From: Marilutibacter chinensis
GTDB lineage: Bacteria > Pseudomonadota > Gammaproteobacteria > Xanthomonadales > Xanthomonadaceae
NCBI RefSeq assembly: GCF_021725675.1
Contig: NZ_JAKJPO010000001.1
Coordinates: 248,001-312,000 of the forward strand
Reading direction: 5' to 3'
DNA length: 64,000 nucleotides
The notes beneath the pieces were generated by a model. The model was not told the DNA's origin. It saw only the letters and a program-made list of their open reading frames with translations, and did not search any database. The first letter of the stretch is position 1. Each line of letters begins with the position of its first letter. A program made the position numbers and the translations under genes. Of this stretch, positions 9,863 through 18,657 are shown one piece after another.

Positions 9863-11071
9863 ATGCATCACCTTGTCCGACACACCACGCATGCCGCCAT
9901 CCTGCTTGGCCTGCTCGCTACTGCGCCCCTCCATGCCCACGAGACGCTCAAGCTGGAAGCGCCCAAGCCGCTGCTCGCACCGACGCCTCCGATGGGCTGG
10001 AACTCGTGGAACAAGTACGGCTGCGATATCGACGAGGCGCTCGTACGCAGGCAGGCCGACGCGATGGTGGCGTCCGGCATGAAGGACGCCGGCTACCAGT
10101 ACATCATCATCGACGACTGCTGGCAGAAGAGCCGCGACGCCGACGGCAACATCATTGCCGACCCGGAGCGCTTCCCCAGTGGCATCAAGGCGCTGGCCGA
10201 CTACGTGCACTCGAAGGGGCTGAAGTTCGGCCTGTACTCCGACGCCGGTGTGCTCACCTGCGGTGGCCGCCCCGGCAGCGCCGGCCACGAGTTCCAGGAC
10301 GCGCGCCAGTACGCCAGGTGGGGCGTCGATTACCTGAAGTACGACTGGTGCTACACCGGTACCCGCAACGCCGAGGCCGCCTACACCCTCATGGCCAAGG
10401 CGCTGCGCGAGTCCGGGCGCGACATCGTGCTGTCGATCTGCGAATGGGGCGACAACCACCCAGAACGCTGGGCGCAGCCGGTGGGCCATCTGTGGCGCAC
10501 CACCGGCGACATCTTCGACGCATGGGAGGGCAGGAAGGATTATTCGCTGGGCATGACCAACATCCTCGACCTGCAGGTGGAGCGCTGGCGCCACTCCGGG
10601 CCCAACGCATGGAACGACCCCGACATGCTCGAGGTCGGCAACGGCGGCATGACGACCACCGAGTACGAGTCGCATTTCTCGCTGTGGGCGATGCTGGCGG
10701 CGCCGCTGATCGCCGGCAACGACTTGTCGGCGATGGACGCGGACACCCGCCGCATCCTCACCAACGCCGACGTCATCGCCGTCGACCAGGATCCGCTGGG
10801 CCAGCAGGCGCGACGCATCTGGAAGGAGGGCGACCTGGAGATATGGGCACGCCCGCTGAAGGGCGGTGAGCATGCGGTGGTGCTGTTCAATCGCGGCGAG
10901 GCGCCGGCCGAGATGGCGGTGAGCTGGGATCAGCTCAATCTTCCCGCCGGCCTGAAGGCCGACGTCAAGGACCTGTGGAGCAAGCAGGTCACGCAAGACG
11001 TGCGCGGCAGCTACGGCGGCACGGTTGCCTCGCACGGCGTGATCATGGTGCGGATCGCACCGGTGCTCTGA
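9863..11071 (+). CDS. GH27 alpha-galactosidase
   Basis: A 402-residue secreted GH27 alpha-galactosidase (signal peptide MHHLVRHTTHAAILLGLLAT, cleavage near LHA-HET). The family signature APTPPMGWNSWNKYGC is followed by IIIDDCWQ, GLYSDAGVLTC, the nucleophile Asp in VDYLKYDWCYTG and acid/base Asp in AWNDPDMLEVGN. A short C-terminal beta domain closes the protein, and the length is typical. Its TGA shares one base with the ATG of the GH2 gene (TGATG), indicating translational coupling. It would release alpha-linked galactose (or N-acetylgalactosamine). With the GH97 gene there may be two unrelated alpha-galactosidase folds in one locus. Confidence 0.93.
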   Translation: MHHLVRHTTHAAILLGLLATAPLHAHETLKLEAPKPLLAPTPPMGWNSWNKYGCDIDEALVRRQADAMVASGMKDAGYQYIIIDDCWQKSRDADGNIIADPERFPSGIKALADYVHSKGLKFGLYSDAGVLTCGGRPGSAGHEFQDARQYARWGVDYLKYDWCYTGTRNAEAAYTLMAKALRESGRDIVLSICEWGDNHPERWAQPVGHLWRTTGDIFDAWEGRKDYSLGMTNILDLQVERWRHSGPNAWNDPDMLEVGNGGMTTTEYESHFSLWAMLAAPLIAGNDLSAMDADTRRILTNADVIAVDQDPLGQQARRIWKEGDLEIWARPLKGGEHAVVLFNRGEAPAEMAVSWDQLNLPAGLKADVKDLWSKQVTQDVRGSYGGTVASHGVIMVRIAPVL

Positions 11072-13689
11072 TGCGCAAGGCCGGCAACGTGAAGAACTTC
11101 CTGCAACTTGCGATGGCCGTGTGCATCGGCCTTCTTGCCAATCTTGCCTGCGCGGCCCCGCGCAGCAGCGAGGTGATCAACCGCGACTGGACCTTCACGC
11201 TCGGCAACCCGCCGGGCGCGCAGGCGGGGGACCACGACACGGCGGCCTGGCGTCGCGCGGACCTGCCGCATTCGTTCTCGGAGCCGTACTTCCTGGGCAC
11301 CGGCTTCTATGTCGGTCACGGCTGGTACCGCAAGCAATTGGACGTGCCAGCCGGCGCCATCGGCAGGCGCATCACGCTGGAGTTCGATGGCGTGTTCCAG
11401 GACGCCGTGGTCTGGGTCAATGGGCAGAAGGCAGGCCGCCACGTCGGCGGCTACACCGGCTTCAGCATTGACATCACTCCTTACGTGAGGGCGGGCGACA
11501 ACCTGCTGGCCGTGCATGTCAACAACGAGTGGAATGCGCGCGTGGCACCGCGCGCAGGCGAGCACCAGTTCTCCGGCGGCATCTACCGCAACGTGCGCCT
11601 GGTCGTTACCGACCCCGTGCACGTGGCCTGGTACGGCACCTTCGTGACCACCCCGCAGGTATCCGACGAACGCGCCACGGTGCGCGTGCAGACCGAGGTG
11701 CAGAACGACCGCGGCGGCGAGCCGGTGAAGGTGGAACTGGTTTCCGAAGTGCTCGACGCCGACGGCAAGCGGGCGGCGGTGCAGCGCAGCGAACGTGTGG
11801 TGCCGGCCGCTGGCGTCGTGGTCTACGACCAGACGCTGCCGGAAATCATCGGGCCGCAACTGTGGTCGCCCGACCAGCCTTACCTCTACACGCTGGTGAG
11901 CAGCTTGCTGGTCGACGGCAAGCCGGTGGATCGGTTCGAGACGCCGTTCGGCATCCGCAGCATCGAGTTCACCGCCGACCATGGCTTCTTCCTCAACGGC
12001 AAGCACCTGTACATGATCGGTGCCAACGTGCACCAGGATCATGCCGGCTGGGGTGACGGCGTGACCGACGGCGCGGCGCGGCGCGACGTGCAGATGATCA
12101 AGGACGCCGGCTTCAACTTCATCCGCGGCTCGCATTACCCGCATTCGCCGGCCTTCTCCAGGGCCACCGACGAGATCGGCCTGCTGTTCTGGTCGGAAGC
12201 GCCGTTCTGGGGCATCGGTGGGTTCGGCGCCGATGGCAGCTGGCTGTCCAGCGCCTATCCGCCCGACCCGGCGGACCGGCCCGAGTTCGAGGCCAGCGTG
12301 CTGCAGCAGGCGGCGGAGATGATCCGCATCCACCGCAACCATCCGTCCATCGTCATCTGGAGCGCCAGCAACGAACCGTTCTTCACCGTGGACGAGGCGA
12401 TGGCGCCGATGCGCGATTTCCTCAGGCGCCAGGTGGACTTCATGCGCCAGCTCGACCCGACCCGGCCGGTGGCCATCGGCGGTGCGCAGCGCGGTGAGAT
12501 AGACAAGCTGGGCGATGTGGCCGGCTACAACGGCGACGGCGCCACGCTGTTCCTGGACCCCGGCATTCCCTCGATGGTGTCGGAGTACGGTTCGACGATG
12601 GTCGACCGTCCCGGCGCCTACGCGCCCGGCTTCGGCCTCATGCCCGACACTCCGGACCAGAAGGCCAACCCCAAGCCCTATTCGTGGCGCTATCCCTGGC
12701 GTTCGGGCGAAGCGCTCTGGGCCGGTTTCGATCACGGCTCGATCGCTTCGGTCGAGTTCGGTTCGATGGGCTTCATCGACTACTTCCGCCTGCCCAAGCG
12801 CCAGTACCACTGGTACCGCAACACCTACGCGGGCGTACCGCCGCCTGCCTGGCCGGTGGACGGCAGGCCGGCACAGTTGCGGCTCACCGCCAGCCAGACG
12901 CGGATCCGCGGCACCCAGGGGCTGGACGATGCGCATCTGGTGGTGACCGTGCAGGACGAAGCGGGCAGGGCGCTGAGCAATTCGCCCGACGTGACGCTGA
13001 CCATCGTCGACGGTCCCGGCAAGTTCCCCACCGGCCGCAGCATCCATTTCAGCAACACGTCGATGGTCGCCATCCGCGACGGCCAGGCCGCGATCACGTT
13101 CCGTTCCTACTTCGCCGGCGAGAGCGTGATCGAGGCCACCTCGCCTGGCCTGAAGCCGGCACGCATCACGATCACGACCACCGGGCCCGATCCATTCGTT
13201 CCCGGTGTCTCACCGCTGGCCCCCGACCAGCCTGTCGTCACCTGGCCGGCGATCGCCCGCAACGCGCTCGCCGACGATCCGGTCAACGTCAGCAGCAGCC
13301 GCCCGACGTCGACCAGCGGCGCCGGTACCGGCCATGCGGGACCGATGGCCAACGACGGCCAGGAGCAGACCTGGTGGCGTGCCGACGCGAACGACGGCTC
13401 GGCGTTCTGGACCGTGGACCTGGAGAATCTCTATGCGCTCCATTGGCTGTCGCTGGTCATGCCCGACGAGCTCGTGCCCGGCTTCGTCGTCGAGGTCAGC
13501 AGGAACGGCTCGGACTGGCACCAGGTCGGCGAGGGCGAGGGCGGACGCAGGACCTACGGGATCGCGCTGTTCGAGCACGTCGACAGCGCCCGCTTCCTGC
13601 GCATCCGCTTCCCCGCGGTGACGCCCGGACACCCGGCCATGCTCAGCGAGGTGAAGGTATGGGCCAGGCCGGCGCAGGAACGACGATGA
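11071..13689 (+). CDS. GH2 beta-galactosidase-like enzyme with C-terminal discoidin (CBM32-like) domain
   Basis: An 872-residue GH2 enzyme. The start at 11071 overlaps the stop of the GH27 gene and opens a signal peptide (MRKAGNVKNFLQLAMAVCIG, cleavage near ACA-APR). Order of domains: sugar-binding jelly roll, Ig-like domain, TIM barrel with acid/base Glu in SASNEPFF and nucleophile Glu in PSMVSEYGSTMV, a bacterial Ig-like module (about residues 605-710), and an F5/8 type C domain (NVSSSRPTS through FLRIRFP). Exact specificity (beta-galactosidase, beta-glucuronidase or beta-mannosidase) is open; beta-galactosidase fits galactosylated xyloglucan side chains. Its stop overlaps the next start by 4 bp. 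Confidence 0.88.
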   Translation: MRKAGNVKNFLQLAMAVCIGLLANLACAAPRSSEVINRDWTFTLGNPPGAQAGDHDTAAWRRADLPHSFSEPYFLGTGFYVGHGWYRKQLDVPAGAIGRRITLEFDGVFQDAVVWVNGQKAGRHVGGYTGFSIDITPYVRAGDNLLAVHVNNEWNARVAPRAGEHQFSGGIYRNVRLVVTDPVHVAWYGTFVTTPQVSDERATVRVQTEVQNDRGGEPVKVELVSEVLDADGKRAAVQRSERVVPAAGVVVYDQTLPEIIGPQLWSPDQPYLYTLVSSLLVDGKPVDRFETPFGIRSIEFTADHGFFLNGKHLYMIGANVHQDHAGWGDGVTDGAARRDVQMIKDAGFNFIRGSHYPHSPAFSRATDEIGLLFWSEAPFWGIGGFGADGSWLSSAYPPDPADRPEFEASVLQQAAEMIRIHRNHPSIVIWSASNEPFFTVDEAMAPMRDFLRRQVDFMRQLDPTRPVAIGGAQRGEIDKLGDVAGYNGDGATLFLDPGIPSMVSEYGSTMVDRPGAYAPGFGLMPDTPDQKANPKPYSWRYPWRSGEALWAGFDHGSIASVEFGSMGFIDYFRLPKRQYHWYRNTYAGVPPPAWPVDGRPAQLRLTASQTRIRGTQGLDDAHLVVTVQDEAGRALSNSPDVTLTIVDGPGKFPTGRSIHFSNTSMVAIRDGQAAITFRSYFAGESVIEATSPGLKPARITITTTGPDPFVPGVSPLAPDQPVVTWPAIARNALADDPVNVSSSRPTSTSGAGTGHAGPMANDGQEQTWWRADANDGSAFWTVDLENLYALHWLSLVMPDELVPGFVVEVSRNGSDWHQVGEGEGGRRTYGIALFEHVDSARFLRIRFPAVTPGHPAMLSEVKVWARPAQERR

Positions 13690-15236
13690 ATGACTCCATG
13701 GAACAGAAGATGAAAATGAGACATCTGCTATGCGCCGCGATGCTGGCGTTCTCCGCATGCATTCCGGCGATTGCCGCCGAACCTGTCGAAGCGCATCTGA
13801 CGGTGGCGAAGGAGGTCGCCGGCCCGCGCATCGAGCCGGAGATCTATGGCCACTTCGTCGAACACCTCGGTACCGGCGTCTATGGCGGACTGTGGGTGGG
13901 GCCGGAATCGGAGATCCCGAACACCCGCGGCTGGCGCAACGACGTCATCGAGGCATTGCGCCGGATCGAGGTGCCGGTGATCCGCTGGCCCGGTGGCTGC
14001 TTCGCCGACGATTACGACTGGCGCGACGGCATCGGCGATCCGGCGAAACGGCCGGTACGTCTGAACAGGTGGTGGGGCAGGGTGCCCGAGTCCAATCGCG
14101 TTGGCACGCACGAGTTCATGGATCTGGTCGAGCTGCTCGACAGCGAAGCCTACATTGCGGCCAACATGGGTTCGATGTCGCCGATGGATACCAGCCGGTG
14201 GCTGGAGTACATGACCTCGGACAGCGATTCCACGCTCGCAAAGGAGCGTCGCCGCAATGGCCGCGAGCGTCCCTGGCGGGTGAAGTACGTGGGCGTCGGC
14301 AACGAAAGCTGGGGCTGCGGCGGCAACATGCGTCCCGAATACCAGGCCGACCTGCACAACCGCTACGCGACCTATCTGCACGACACGCTGCGGGTGGCAT
14401 CGGGAGACGGCCAGCGCGACGACCATCTGGTCGAGGTGCTGATGGAACGGTCCGGCGCCCACATGGACGCGTTCACACTGCACTACTACACCATCGCCGG
14501 AGAATGGGAGGACAAGGGTCCGGCCACCGGATTCGGCCTCGATCGCTGGGCGAAGGGGTTGGAGTCCGCACTGGGCATCGAAGAGCGCATCGTTGCAGTG
14601 TCCGGCATCATGGACAAGTACGACCCGGACAAGCGCATCGCGCTCTACGTCGACGAGTGGGGGACCTGGCACGACCCCGCACCGGGCAGCAATCCCGGCT
14701 TCCTGCAGCAGCAGAACACGCTGCGCGATGCCTTGGTGGCCGCGGTGTCGTTCAACGCGTTCCACCGCCACACGGAACGGGTGAAGATGGCCAACATCGC
14801 GCAGATGGTCAACGTGCTGCAGGCCATGGCGCTGACGGACGGCCCGCGCATGGCGCTCACGCCGACCTATCACGTGTTCGACATGTACAAGCCGTTCCGC
14901 GGCGCGACTCCGTTGAAGGCGACACTGGAGACCCCGCGCTGGCGGGAGGGCGACATCGAGCTGCCGGCCGTGGACGCATCGGTGGCGCGCACGGCCGACG
15001 GCCGCGTGGTGTTGGCGCTCGCCAACCTGGATCCGCGGCGATCCGCGCGGGTACGGACCAACCTCAGCGGCGCCGTGCAGGGCCGGATCCTGACAGCCGA
15101 CGCGATCGATGCGCACAACACGTTCGCACGGCCGGACGTGCTTGTGCCGACGCCGTACAGCGCTGGGGGGGAGGGTGAGGCATTGACGCTCGAGCTGCCG
15201 GCAAAGTCCATCGTCGTCGTGGATCTGCCGCGATGA
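13686..15236 (+). CDS. GH51 alpha-L-arabinofuranosidase
   Basis: A 516-residue GH51 arabinofuranosidase. The ATG at 13686 overlaps the GH2 stop (ATGA) and has AGGA six bases upstream, so it is preferred; in-frame ATGs at 13698, 13710 and 13716 would give a more compact signal peptide (MKMRHLLCAAMLAFSAC). Motifs: PVIRWPGGCFADDYDW substrate region, acid/base Glu in VGVGNESWGCGGN, nucleophile Glu in LYVDEWGTWHD, and a C-terminal beta domain. Many GH51 enzymes are cytosolic; the export signal here suggests a periplasmic or surface role. It is the third gene of the overlapping GH27-GH2-GH51 block and probably removes arabinofuranose side chains. Confidence 0.93.
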   Translation: MNDSMEQKMKMRHLLCAAMLAFSACIPAIAAEPVEAHLTVAKEVAGPRIEPEIYGHFVEHLGTGVYGGLWVGPESEIPNTRGWRNDVIEALRRIEVPVIRWPGGCFADDYDWRDGIGDPAKRPVRLNRWWGRVPESNRVGTHEFMDLVELLDSEAYIAANMGSMSPMDTSRWLEYMTSDSDSTLAKERRRNGRERPWRVKYVGVGNESWGCGGNMRPEYQADLHNRYATYLHDTLRVASGDGQRDDHLVEVLMERSGAHMDAFTLHYYTIAGEWEDKGPATGFGLDRWAKGLESALGIEERIVAVSGIMDKYDPDKRIALYVDEWGTWHDPAPGSNPGFLQQQNTLRDALVAAVSFNAFHRHTERVKMANIAQMVNVLQAMALTDGPRMALTPTYHVFDMYKPFRGATPLKATLETPRWREGDIELPAVDASVARTADGRVVLALANLDPRRSARVRTNLSGAVQGRILTADAIDAHNTFARPDVLVPTPYSAGGEGEALTLELPAKSIVVVDLPR

Positions 15237-15360
15237 GCCTTCCAGCAGGTGATCGGCTGGCGCGACATCACCGCCGTTCGCGTGGCGCCATGGCCGCGGG
15301 ATGGCAGCACGACAAGCAGGCTTCACGCAACGCGGCGATGCCGTGCCGCAGGAGAACGAA

Positions 15361-17313
15361 ATGAGTCGAGTCGGTTTGGTCAGGATCCTCGCGACCCTGA
15401 CGTTCATCGCCCTGGTCCCGTTGCTGTCCGCCCACGCCGTCGAACTGCCGCTGTTGTTCTCGGACGGCGCGGTGCTGCAGCGCGACCGGCCGCTGCCGGT
15501 GTGGGGCAGGGCGAAGCCGGGAGCCGGGATCGCGGTGGAATTCGACGGCCATCGCGTCGAGACCGCAGCCACCGCCGCCGGAGAATGGCGGGTGGAGCTG
15601 CCTGCGCACGCCGCGGGCGGGCCCTACGAACTGGTCGTGCAGGAGCGCGGTGGCGGCACCGTGCGCGTTCGTGATGTGCTGGTCGGCGACGTGTGGCTTG
15701 CCTCGGGCCAGTCGAACATGGAATGGCCGCTGCTGCAGACGGACGGCGCCGAAGTCGAGATCGCGCATGCCGACGATCCCATGATCCGGCATTTCAAGGT
15801 CCCCATATCCTGGTCAGAGAAACCGGAAGCACGTCTGGCCGGCGGCGCCTGGATCGCGGCTTCGCCGCAAACCGCAGGCGAGTTCTCCGCCGTTGCCTAC
15901 CATTTCGCCCGGGAGGTCCGCGAGGCTACCGGCGTACCGATCGGCATCATCAACAGCACCTGGGGCGGCAGCGCGATCGAGGCCTGGATGGGCCTGGACA
16001 TGCTCGGCATCGATGTCGCCACGGTGGCCGAGAAGATACGACAGAAGCGTGTGGTCTACGACGAGGCGGAGGCGAAGACCCGGGCGATGATAGCCCGCTG
16101 GAGCGACACTCCACCTGCCATGCGGGACGCGGACTGGGCGGCGACCGGATTGGACGAGTCCGACTGGGCCGACCTCCGCGTGCCGGCGTCCTGGGAGTCG
16201 CGGGGCTACGCCGGGATGGATGGCGTGGCCTGGTATCGCACGACCTTCCAGCTGAGCGCGCGCGAGGCAGAAGGCGACCTGGAACTCGGCGTCGGCCAGA
16301 TCGACGATTCCGACAGCGTCTGGGTCAACGGGCGCCGGGTCGGTGGCATGGAGCAGAGTTGGAACGTGCCGCGCAGGTACGTGGTACCGGCGGAAGCGCT
16401 GCGTCCCGGGTCGAACACCATCGCGGTGAAGGTAACCGACCTCGGCGGCAATGGCGGCATCGCCGGCAGTGTGGACCAGGTCTATCTGCGGCCAGCCGGT
16501 GGGTCGCAGCGGTCGCTCGCGGGCGAATGGAAGTTCCGTACCGTCGAAGTCAGCGTAGCGGTGCAGGGCGACAAGAACCAGATCGAAACGCTGCTGTACA
16601 ACGCGATGATCCATCCGCTGCAACCGTACCCCTTGTGCGGGGTCATCTGGTACCAGGGGGAGGCGAACGCCTATCCCGGCGGCGACCGTCGCTACCGAGA
16701 CCTGTTCGCCGCGATGATCCGCGGCTGGCGCGCGGAGTGGAATGCACCGGAACTGCCGTTCCTGTGGGCCCAGTTGACCAGCTGGATATCCGCAGGCGAT
16801 ACCACCGATGCGCTCGGCAACGTGCAGAGCCCCTGGGCGGTGCTGCGTGAATCGCAGACGGCGACGCTGGCGCTCCCGGCCACCGCGCAGGCGGTGATCA
16901 TCGATGTCGGCGACGCTCACGACATCCACCCGCGCGACAAGCGCACCGTCGGCCACCGCCTGGCACTGGCCGCACGGCACGTGGCCTACGGCGAGGAACT
17001 GACATATGCCGGTCCGATGTATCGATCGATGTCGACCCGGGGCAGTCGCGCGGTGCTGCACTTCGACCTGCAGGGCAGCGCATTGGCAGTGCGAGACGGA
17101 GGCGATGCGGTGAGTGGTTTCGAGGTCGCCGGGACCGACCGCATCTTCCATCCGGCGCAGGCGCGCATCGTCGACGACACGGTGGAGGTGTGGAGCACTC
17201 ATGTGAGCACACCGGCTGCGGTCCGCTACGCCTGGCGGGACAACCCGGAAGGCGCCAATCTCACCAATCGCGAAGGCCTGCCTGCGTCTCCGTTCCGTAC
17301 CGTGGAATGGTGA
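15361..17313 (+). CDS. SGNH acetylesterase with inserted jelly-roll domain (CE20/SASA-like)
   Basis: A 650-residue esterase annotated in most genomes as sialate O-acetylesterase. The start at 15361 has AGGAG eight bases upstream and begins a signal peptide (MSRVGLVRILATLTFIALVP, cleavage near SAHA-VEL). SGNH blocks: catalytic Ser in LASGQSNMEWPLLQ, Gly/Asn region WYQGEANAYPGG, and C-terminal Asp-His in DAHDIHPRDKRTVG. Between the first and later blocks lies a GH2-like sandwich (DSVWVNGRRVGGMEQ; about residues 245-390). That split SGNH architecture and the setting match CE20 xyloglucan acetylesterases described from Xanthomonas better than a sialic-acid enzyme. It would deacetylate galactosyl or glucosyl units so that GH2/GH27/GH9 can proceed. 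Substrate is inferred. Confidence 0.85.
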   Translation: MSRVGLVRILATLTFIALVPLLSAHAVELPLLFSDGAVLQRDRPLPVWGRAKPGAGIAVEFDGHRVETAATAAGEWRVELPAHAAGGPYELVVQERGGGTVRVRDVLVGDVWLASGQSNMEWPLLQTDGAEVEIAHADDPMIRHFKVPISWSEKPEARLAGGAWIAASPQTAGEFSAVAYHFAREVREATGVPIGIINSTWGGSAIEAWMGLDMLGIDVATVAEKIRQKRVVYDEAEAKTRAMIARWSDTPPAMRDADWAATGLDESDWADLRVPASWESRGYAGMDGVAWYRTTFQLSAREAEGDLELGVGQIDDSDSVWVNGRRVGGMEQSWNVPRRYVVPAEALRPGSNTIAVKVTDLGGNGGIAGSVDQVYLRPAGGSQRSLAGEWKFRTVEVSVAVQGDKNQIETLLYNAMIHPLQPYPLCGVIWYQGEANAYPGGDRRYRDLFAAMIRGWRAEWNAPELPFLWAQLTSWISAGDTTDALGNVQSPWAVLRESQTATLALPATAQAVIIDVGDAHDIHPRDKRTVGHRLALAARHVAYGEELTYAGPMYRSMSTRGSRAVLHFDLQGSALAVRDGGDAVSGFEVAGTDRIFHPAQARIVDDTVEVWSTHVSTPAAVRYAWRDNPEGANLTNREGLPASPFRTVEW

Positions 17314-17447
17314 AGCGACGATGTCTGCCGCAGGACATGCATGGATGGCAAGAAAAGTTGCCATCCCGGCGCCAGCGAGTCCATGCCGGTCCCGCTGAAA
17401 GCGAACACCAGCTTGGCCTGCGGCAGCGCCGGAATGCTGCTGGTCAT
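17314..17447 (-). pseudogene. Possible truncated gene start (MTSSIPALPQ...)
   Basis: Minus-strand ATG at 17447 with an AGGAG seven bases upstream begins a plausible reading frame (MTSSIPALPQAKLVF...) that soon runs into the hairpin and the antiparallel 3' end of the esterase gene; the frame stops at 17226 after 73 codons. The good ribosome-binding site and coding-like first 30 residues suggest the 5' fragment of a lost gene. No family was recognised. It could also be a genuine short gene overlapping the esterase 3' end. Confidence 0.2.
17343..17366. terminator. Perfect 9-bp hairpin after the glycosidase cluster
   Basis: GGATGGCAA and TTGCCATCC form a perfect inverted repeat around a six-base loop, 30 bp downstream of the last esterase stop codon. 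There is no T-run, so it is a weak candidate for a transcription terminator or 3'-end stabilising hairpin of the glycosidase transcript. Confidence 0.4.
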
Positions 17448-17525
17448 AGGTACGCTCCTGCCCAGTAGCAGATGTCGATGCGGCAGTTGATTGGGGGCCG
17501 TTATCGCAGGTGCAAGACCCGATGG

Positions 17526-17940
17526 GTGCGGCCTCACGACACCAGTTGGGTTGGTGTCTTAGACCGATAATCGGACGGTTGGCCGCACTGAATGATTATC
17601 CTGCATAAGGGTAGGGGAAAACCCCTGTTGAAACTAATAGCAGCAAAAGGAAGGCTCAAGGGGTGACTCCTCCCAAGCCTATCGTGATACTGGGAGCGCA
17701 TGGATCACAACGATACAAACGCCACTACAAGTTTCTGCTCACTAGCGAGTGCACCTTCCCCGGAACTACTAGCCTATTGAGAACCTCAACATGCACACAT
17801 CCCTGTCGTGTGCATGTAACTGGGCGAGCGAGAGCCCCTATGCAGCTCGCCAAGCAGGCGAAGAAACTATGGAAGCCGAGCCTGAGCCAGCCGTGAGGCG
17901 GCCAGAAGCGGAGGGAAGAAAAGGAGTCTTTCTCTCCCTT
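17526..17940 (+). ncRNA. Candidate structured RNA / long structured leader
   Basis: This gene-free stretch, of lower GC than its surroundings, is dense in perfect inverted repeats. An outer stem GTGCGGCC/GGCCGCAC (17526-17533 with 17581-17588) encloses two hairpins: GACACCA/TGGTGTC (17538-17558) and CCGA/TCGG (17564-17574). Then come AGGGG-aaaa-CCCCT (17613-17626), AGGCT/AGCCT (17652-17680), ATCGT+GAT pairing with ATC+ACGAT across a bulge (17681-17714), a perfect 10-bp ACATGCACAC/GTGTGCATGT hairpin (17789-17817) and GGCGAGC/GCTCGCC (17823-17851). Purine-rich linkers join the stems. A 202-codon gene starts about 100 bp later. It begins with GTGCG, like group II introns, but no reverse transcriptase or domain V was recognised. 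The call is inference from hand-read pairing; no covariation was tested. Confidence 0.35.
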
Positions 17941-18044
17941 TAACCAGGAACTCAAGGCAGAGAACAGAAGAAAGTCTGGCGAGACTGGAATCATGCGCAA
18001 TCACAACGACCGCCGAGCATAAGGCATAAGACAAGGAGTCCGTC

Positions 18045-18653
18045 ATGAATGTGGTAGAGATGACCGCACCAAAATCTAGTCGATTAGAATCGTGGGCTAT
18101 CTTTGAGCGAGTCATGGCGCAGTACGAAGTCTACAACTCAAGAACTCACCTTTATTCCATAGAGGATATGAACTCGATAATGAAGTTGGTCGATCACTCC
18201 GGGCAGATGGCGCACAGAGTGCTGATGGACAAGCATGATGAAGAGGTGATCCTTGCAGCTTTCTTCTACAACATAAGAGGAATTATAACAAGATCAAAAT
18301 TGAGCGTTTGCTTGAGAAATATTGCTTGCAGCAAGCAAGGGGTTCTGTCGGGCATGGGACTATCAATGAGAGTTTCGAATATGATTGATTCCAAGCATGA
18401 GGCGGGGCGCTACATGGAGCTAAAGAAAGGTTGCGGAAGGAAAAGAAAGCCCTGCGGGGGTGATCTGTGGGTGTATCGTGAGAAGCCCGGCGATGTGGTA
18501 ATGACGAGAGCTGAAGCCGATCGATTCGAGTCACATACTGACTTTCCTGTCTATCTAATGCTGCGCGAACTGGATGACGGCGTGGACGGCGATGGAATGC
18601 CATCTGGGATTCTTTCCCACGTGCGCCGAATTGCAGCAAGGCACATAAGGTAG
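18045..18653 (+). CDS. Hypothetical protein, 202 aa, lower-GC accessory gene
   Basis: I do not recognise a family. The start has AAGGAG eight bases upstream (ACAAGGAGTCCGTC-ATG). The protein is soluble, has no signal peptide or membrane segment, and is Met-, Ser- and basic-rich. Residues about 80-130 (TRSKLSVCLRNIACSKQGVL through SNMIDSKHEA) could form a helix-turn-helix, followed by a Gly/Lys/Arg/Cys-rich loop (KKGCGRKRKPCGG) that resembles a wing or nucleic-acid-binding loop; this is a visual impression only. Base composition and codon use (many AGA, ATA and AAT codons) differ sharply from the GC-rich neighbours, indicating recent acquisition. It lies directly downstream of the structured region at 17526-17940, so the two may form one unit. 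Confidence 0.7.
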   Translation: MNVVEMTAPKSSRLESWAIFERVMAQYEVYNSRTHLYSIEDMNSIMKLVDHSGQMAHRVLMDKHDEEVILAAFFYNIRGIITRSKLSVCLRNIACSKQGVLSGMGLSMRVSNMIDSKHEAGRYMELKKGCGRKRKPCGGDLWVYREKPGDVVMTRAEADRFESHTDFPVYLMLRELDDGVDGDGMPSGILSHVRRIAARHIR

Positions 18654-18657
18654 AGCG

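Noticed and set aside
15361..17313. Sialic-acid O-acetylesterase function
   Set aside because: The family label exists, but no other sialic-acid gene is visible and the surrounding enzymes act on plant polysaccharide, so a CE20-like xyloglucan esterase is preferred.
17663..17896. 77-codon plus-strand frame within the structured region
   Set aside because: Overlaps the strongest hairpins, has unlikely residue composition and no coding support.
17526..18653. Group II intron or retron
   Set aside because: The structured segment starts with GTGCG and lies about 500 nt before a gene, which fits a group II intron, but the protein has no reverse-transcriptase motif (no YADD-like box) and I found no domain V-like hairpin after it. 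Kept only as an unclassified structured RNA.
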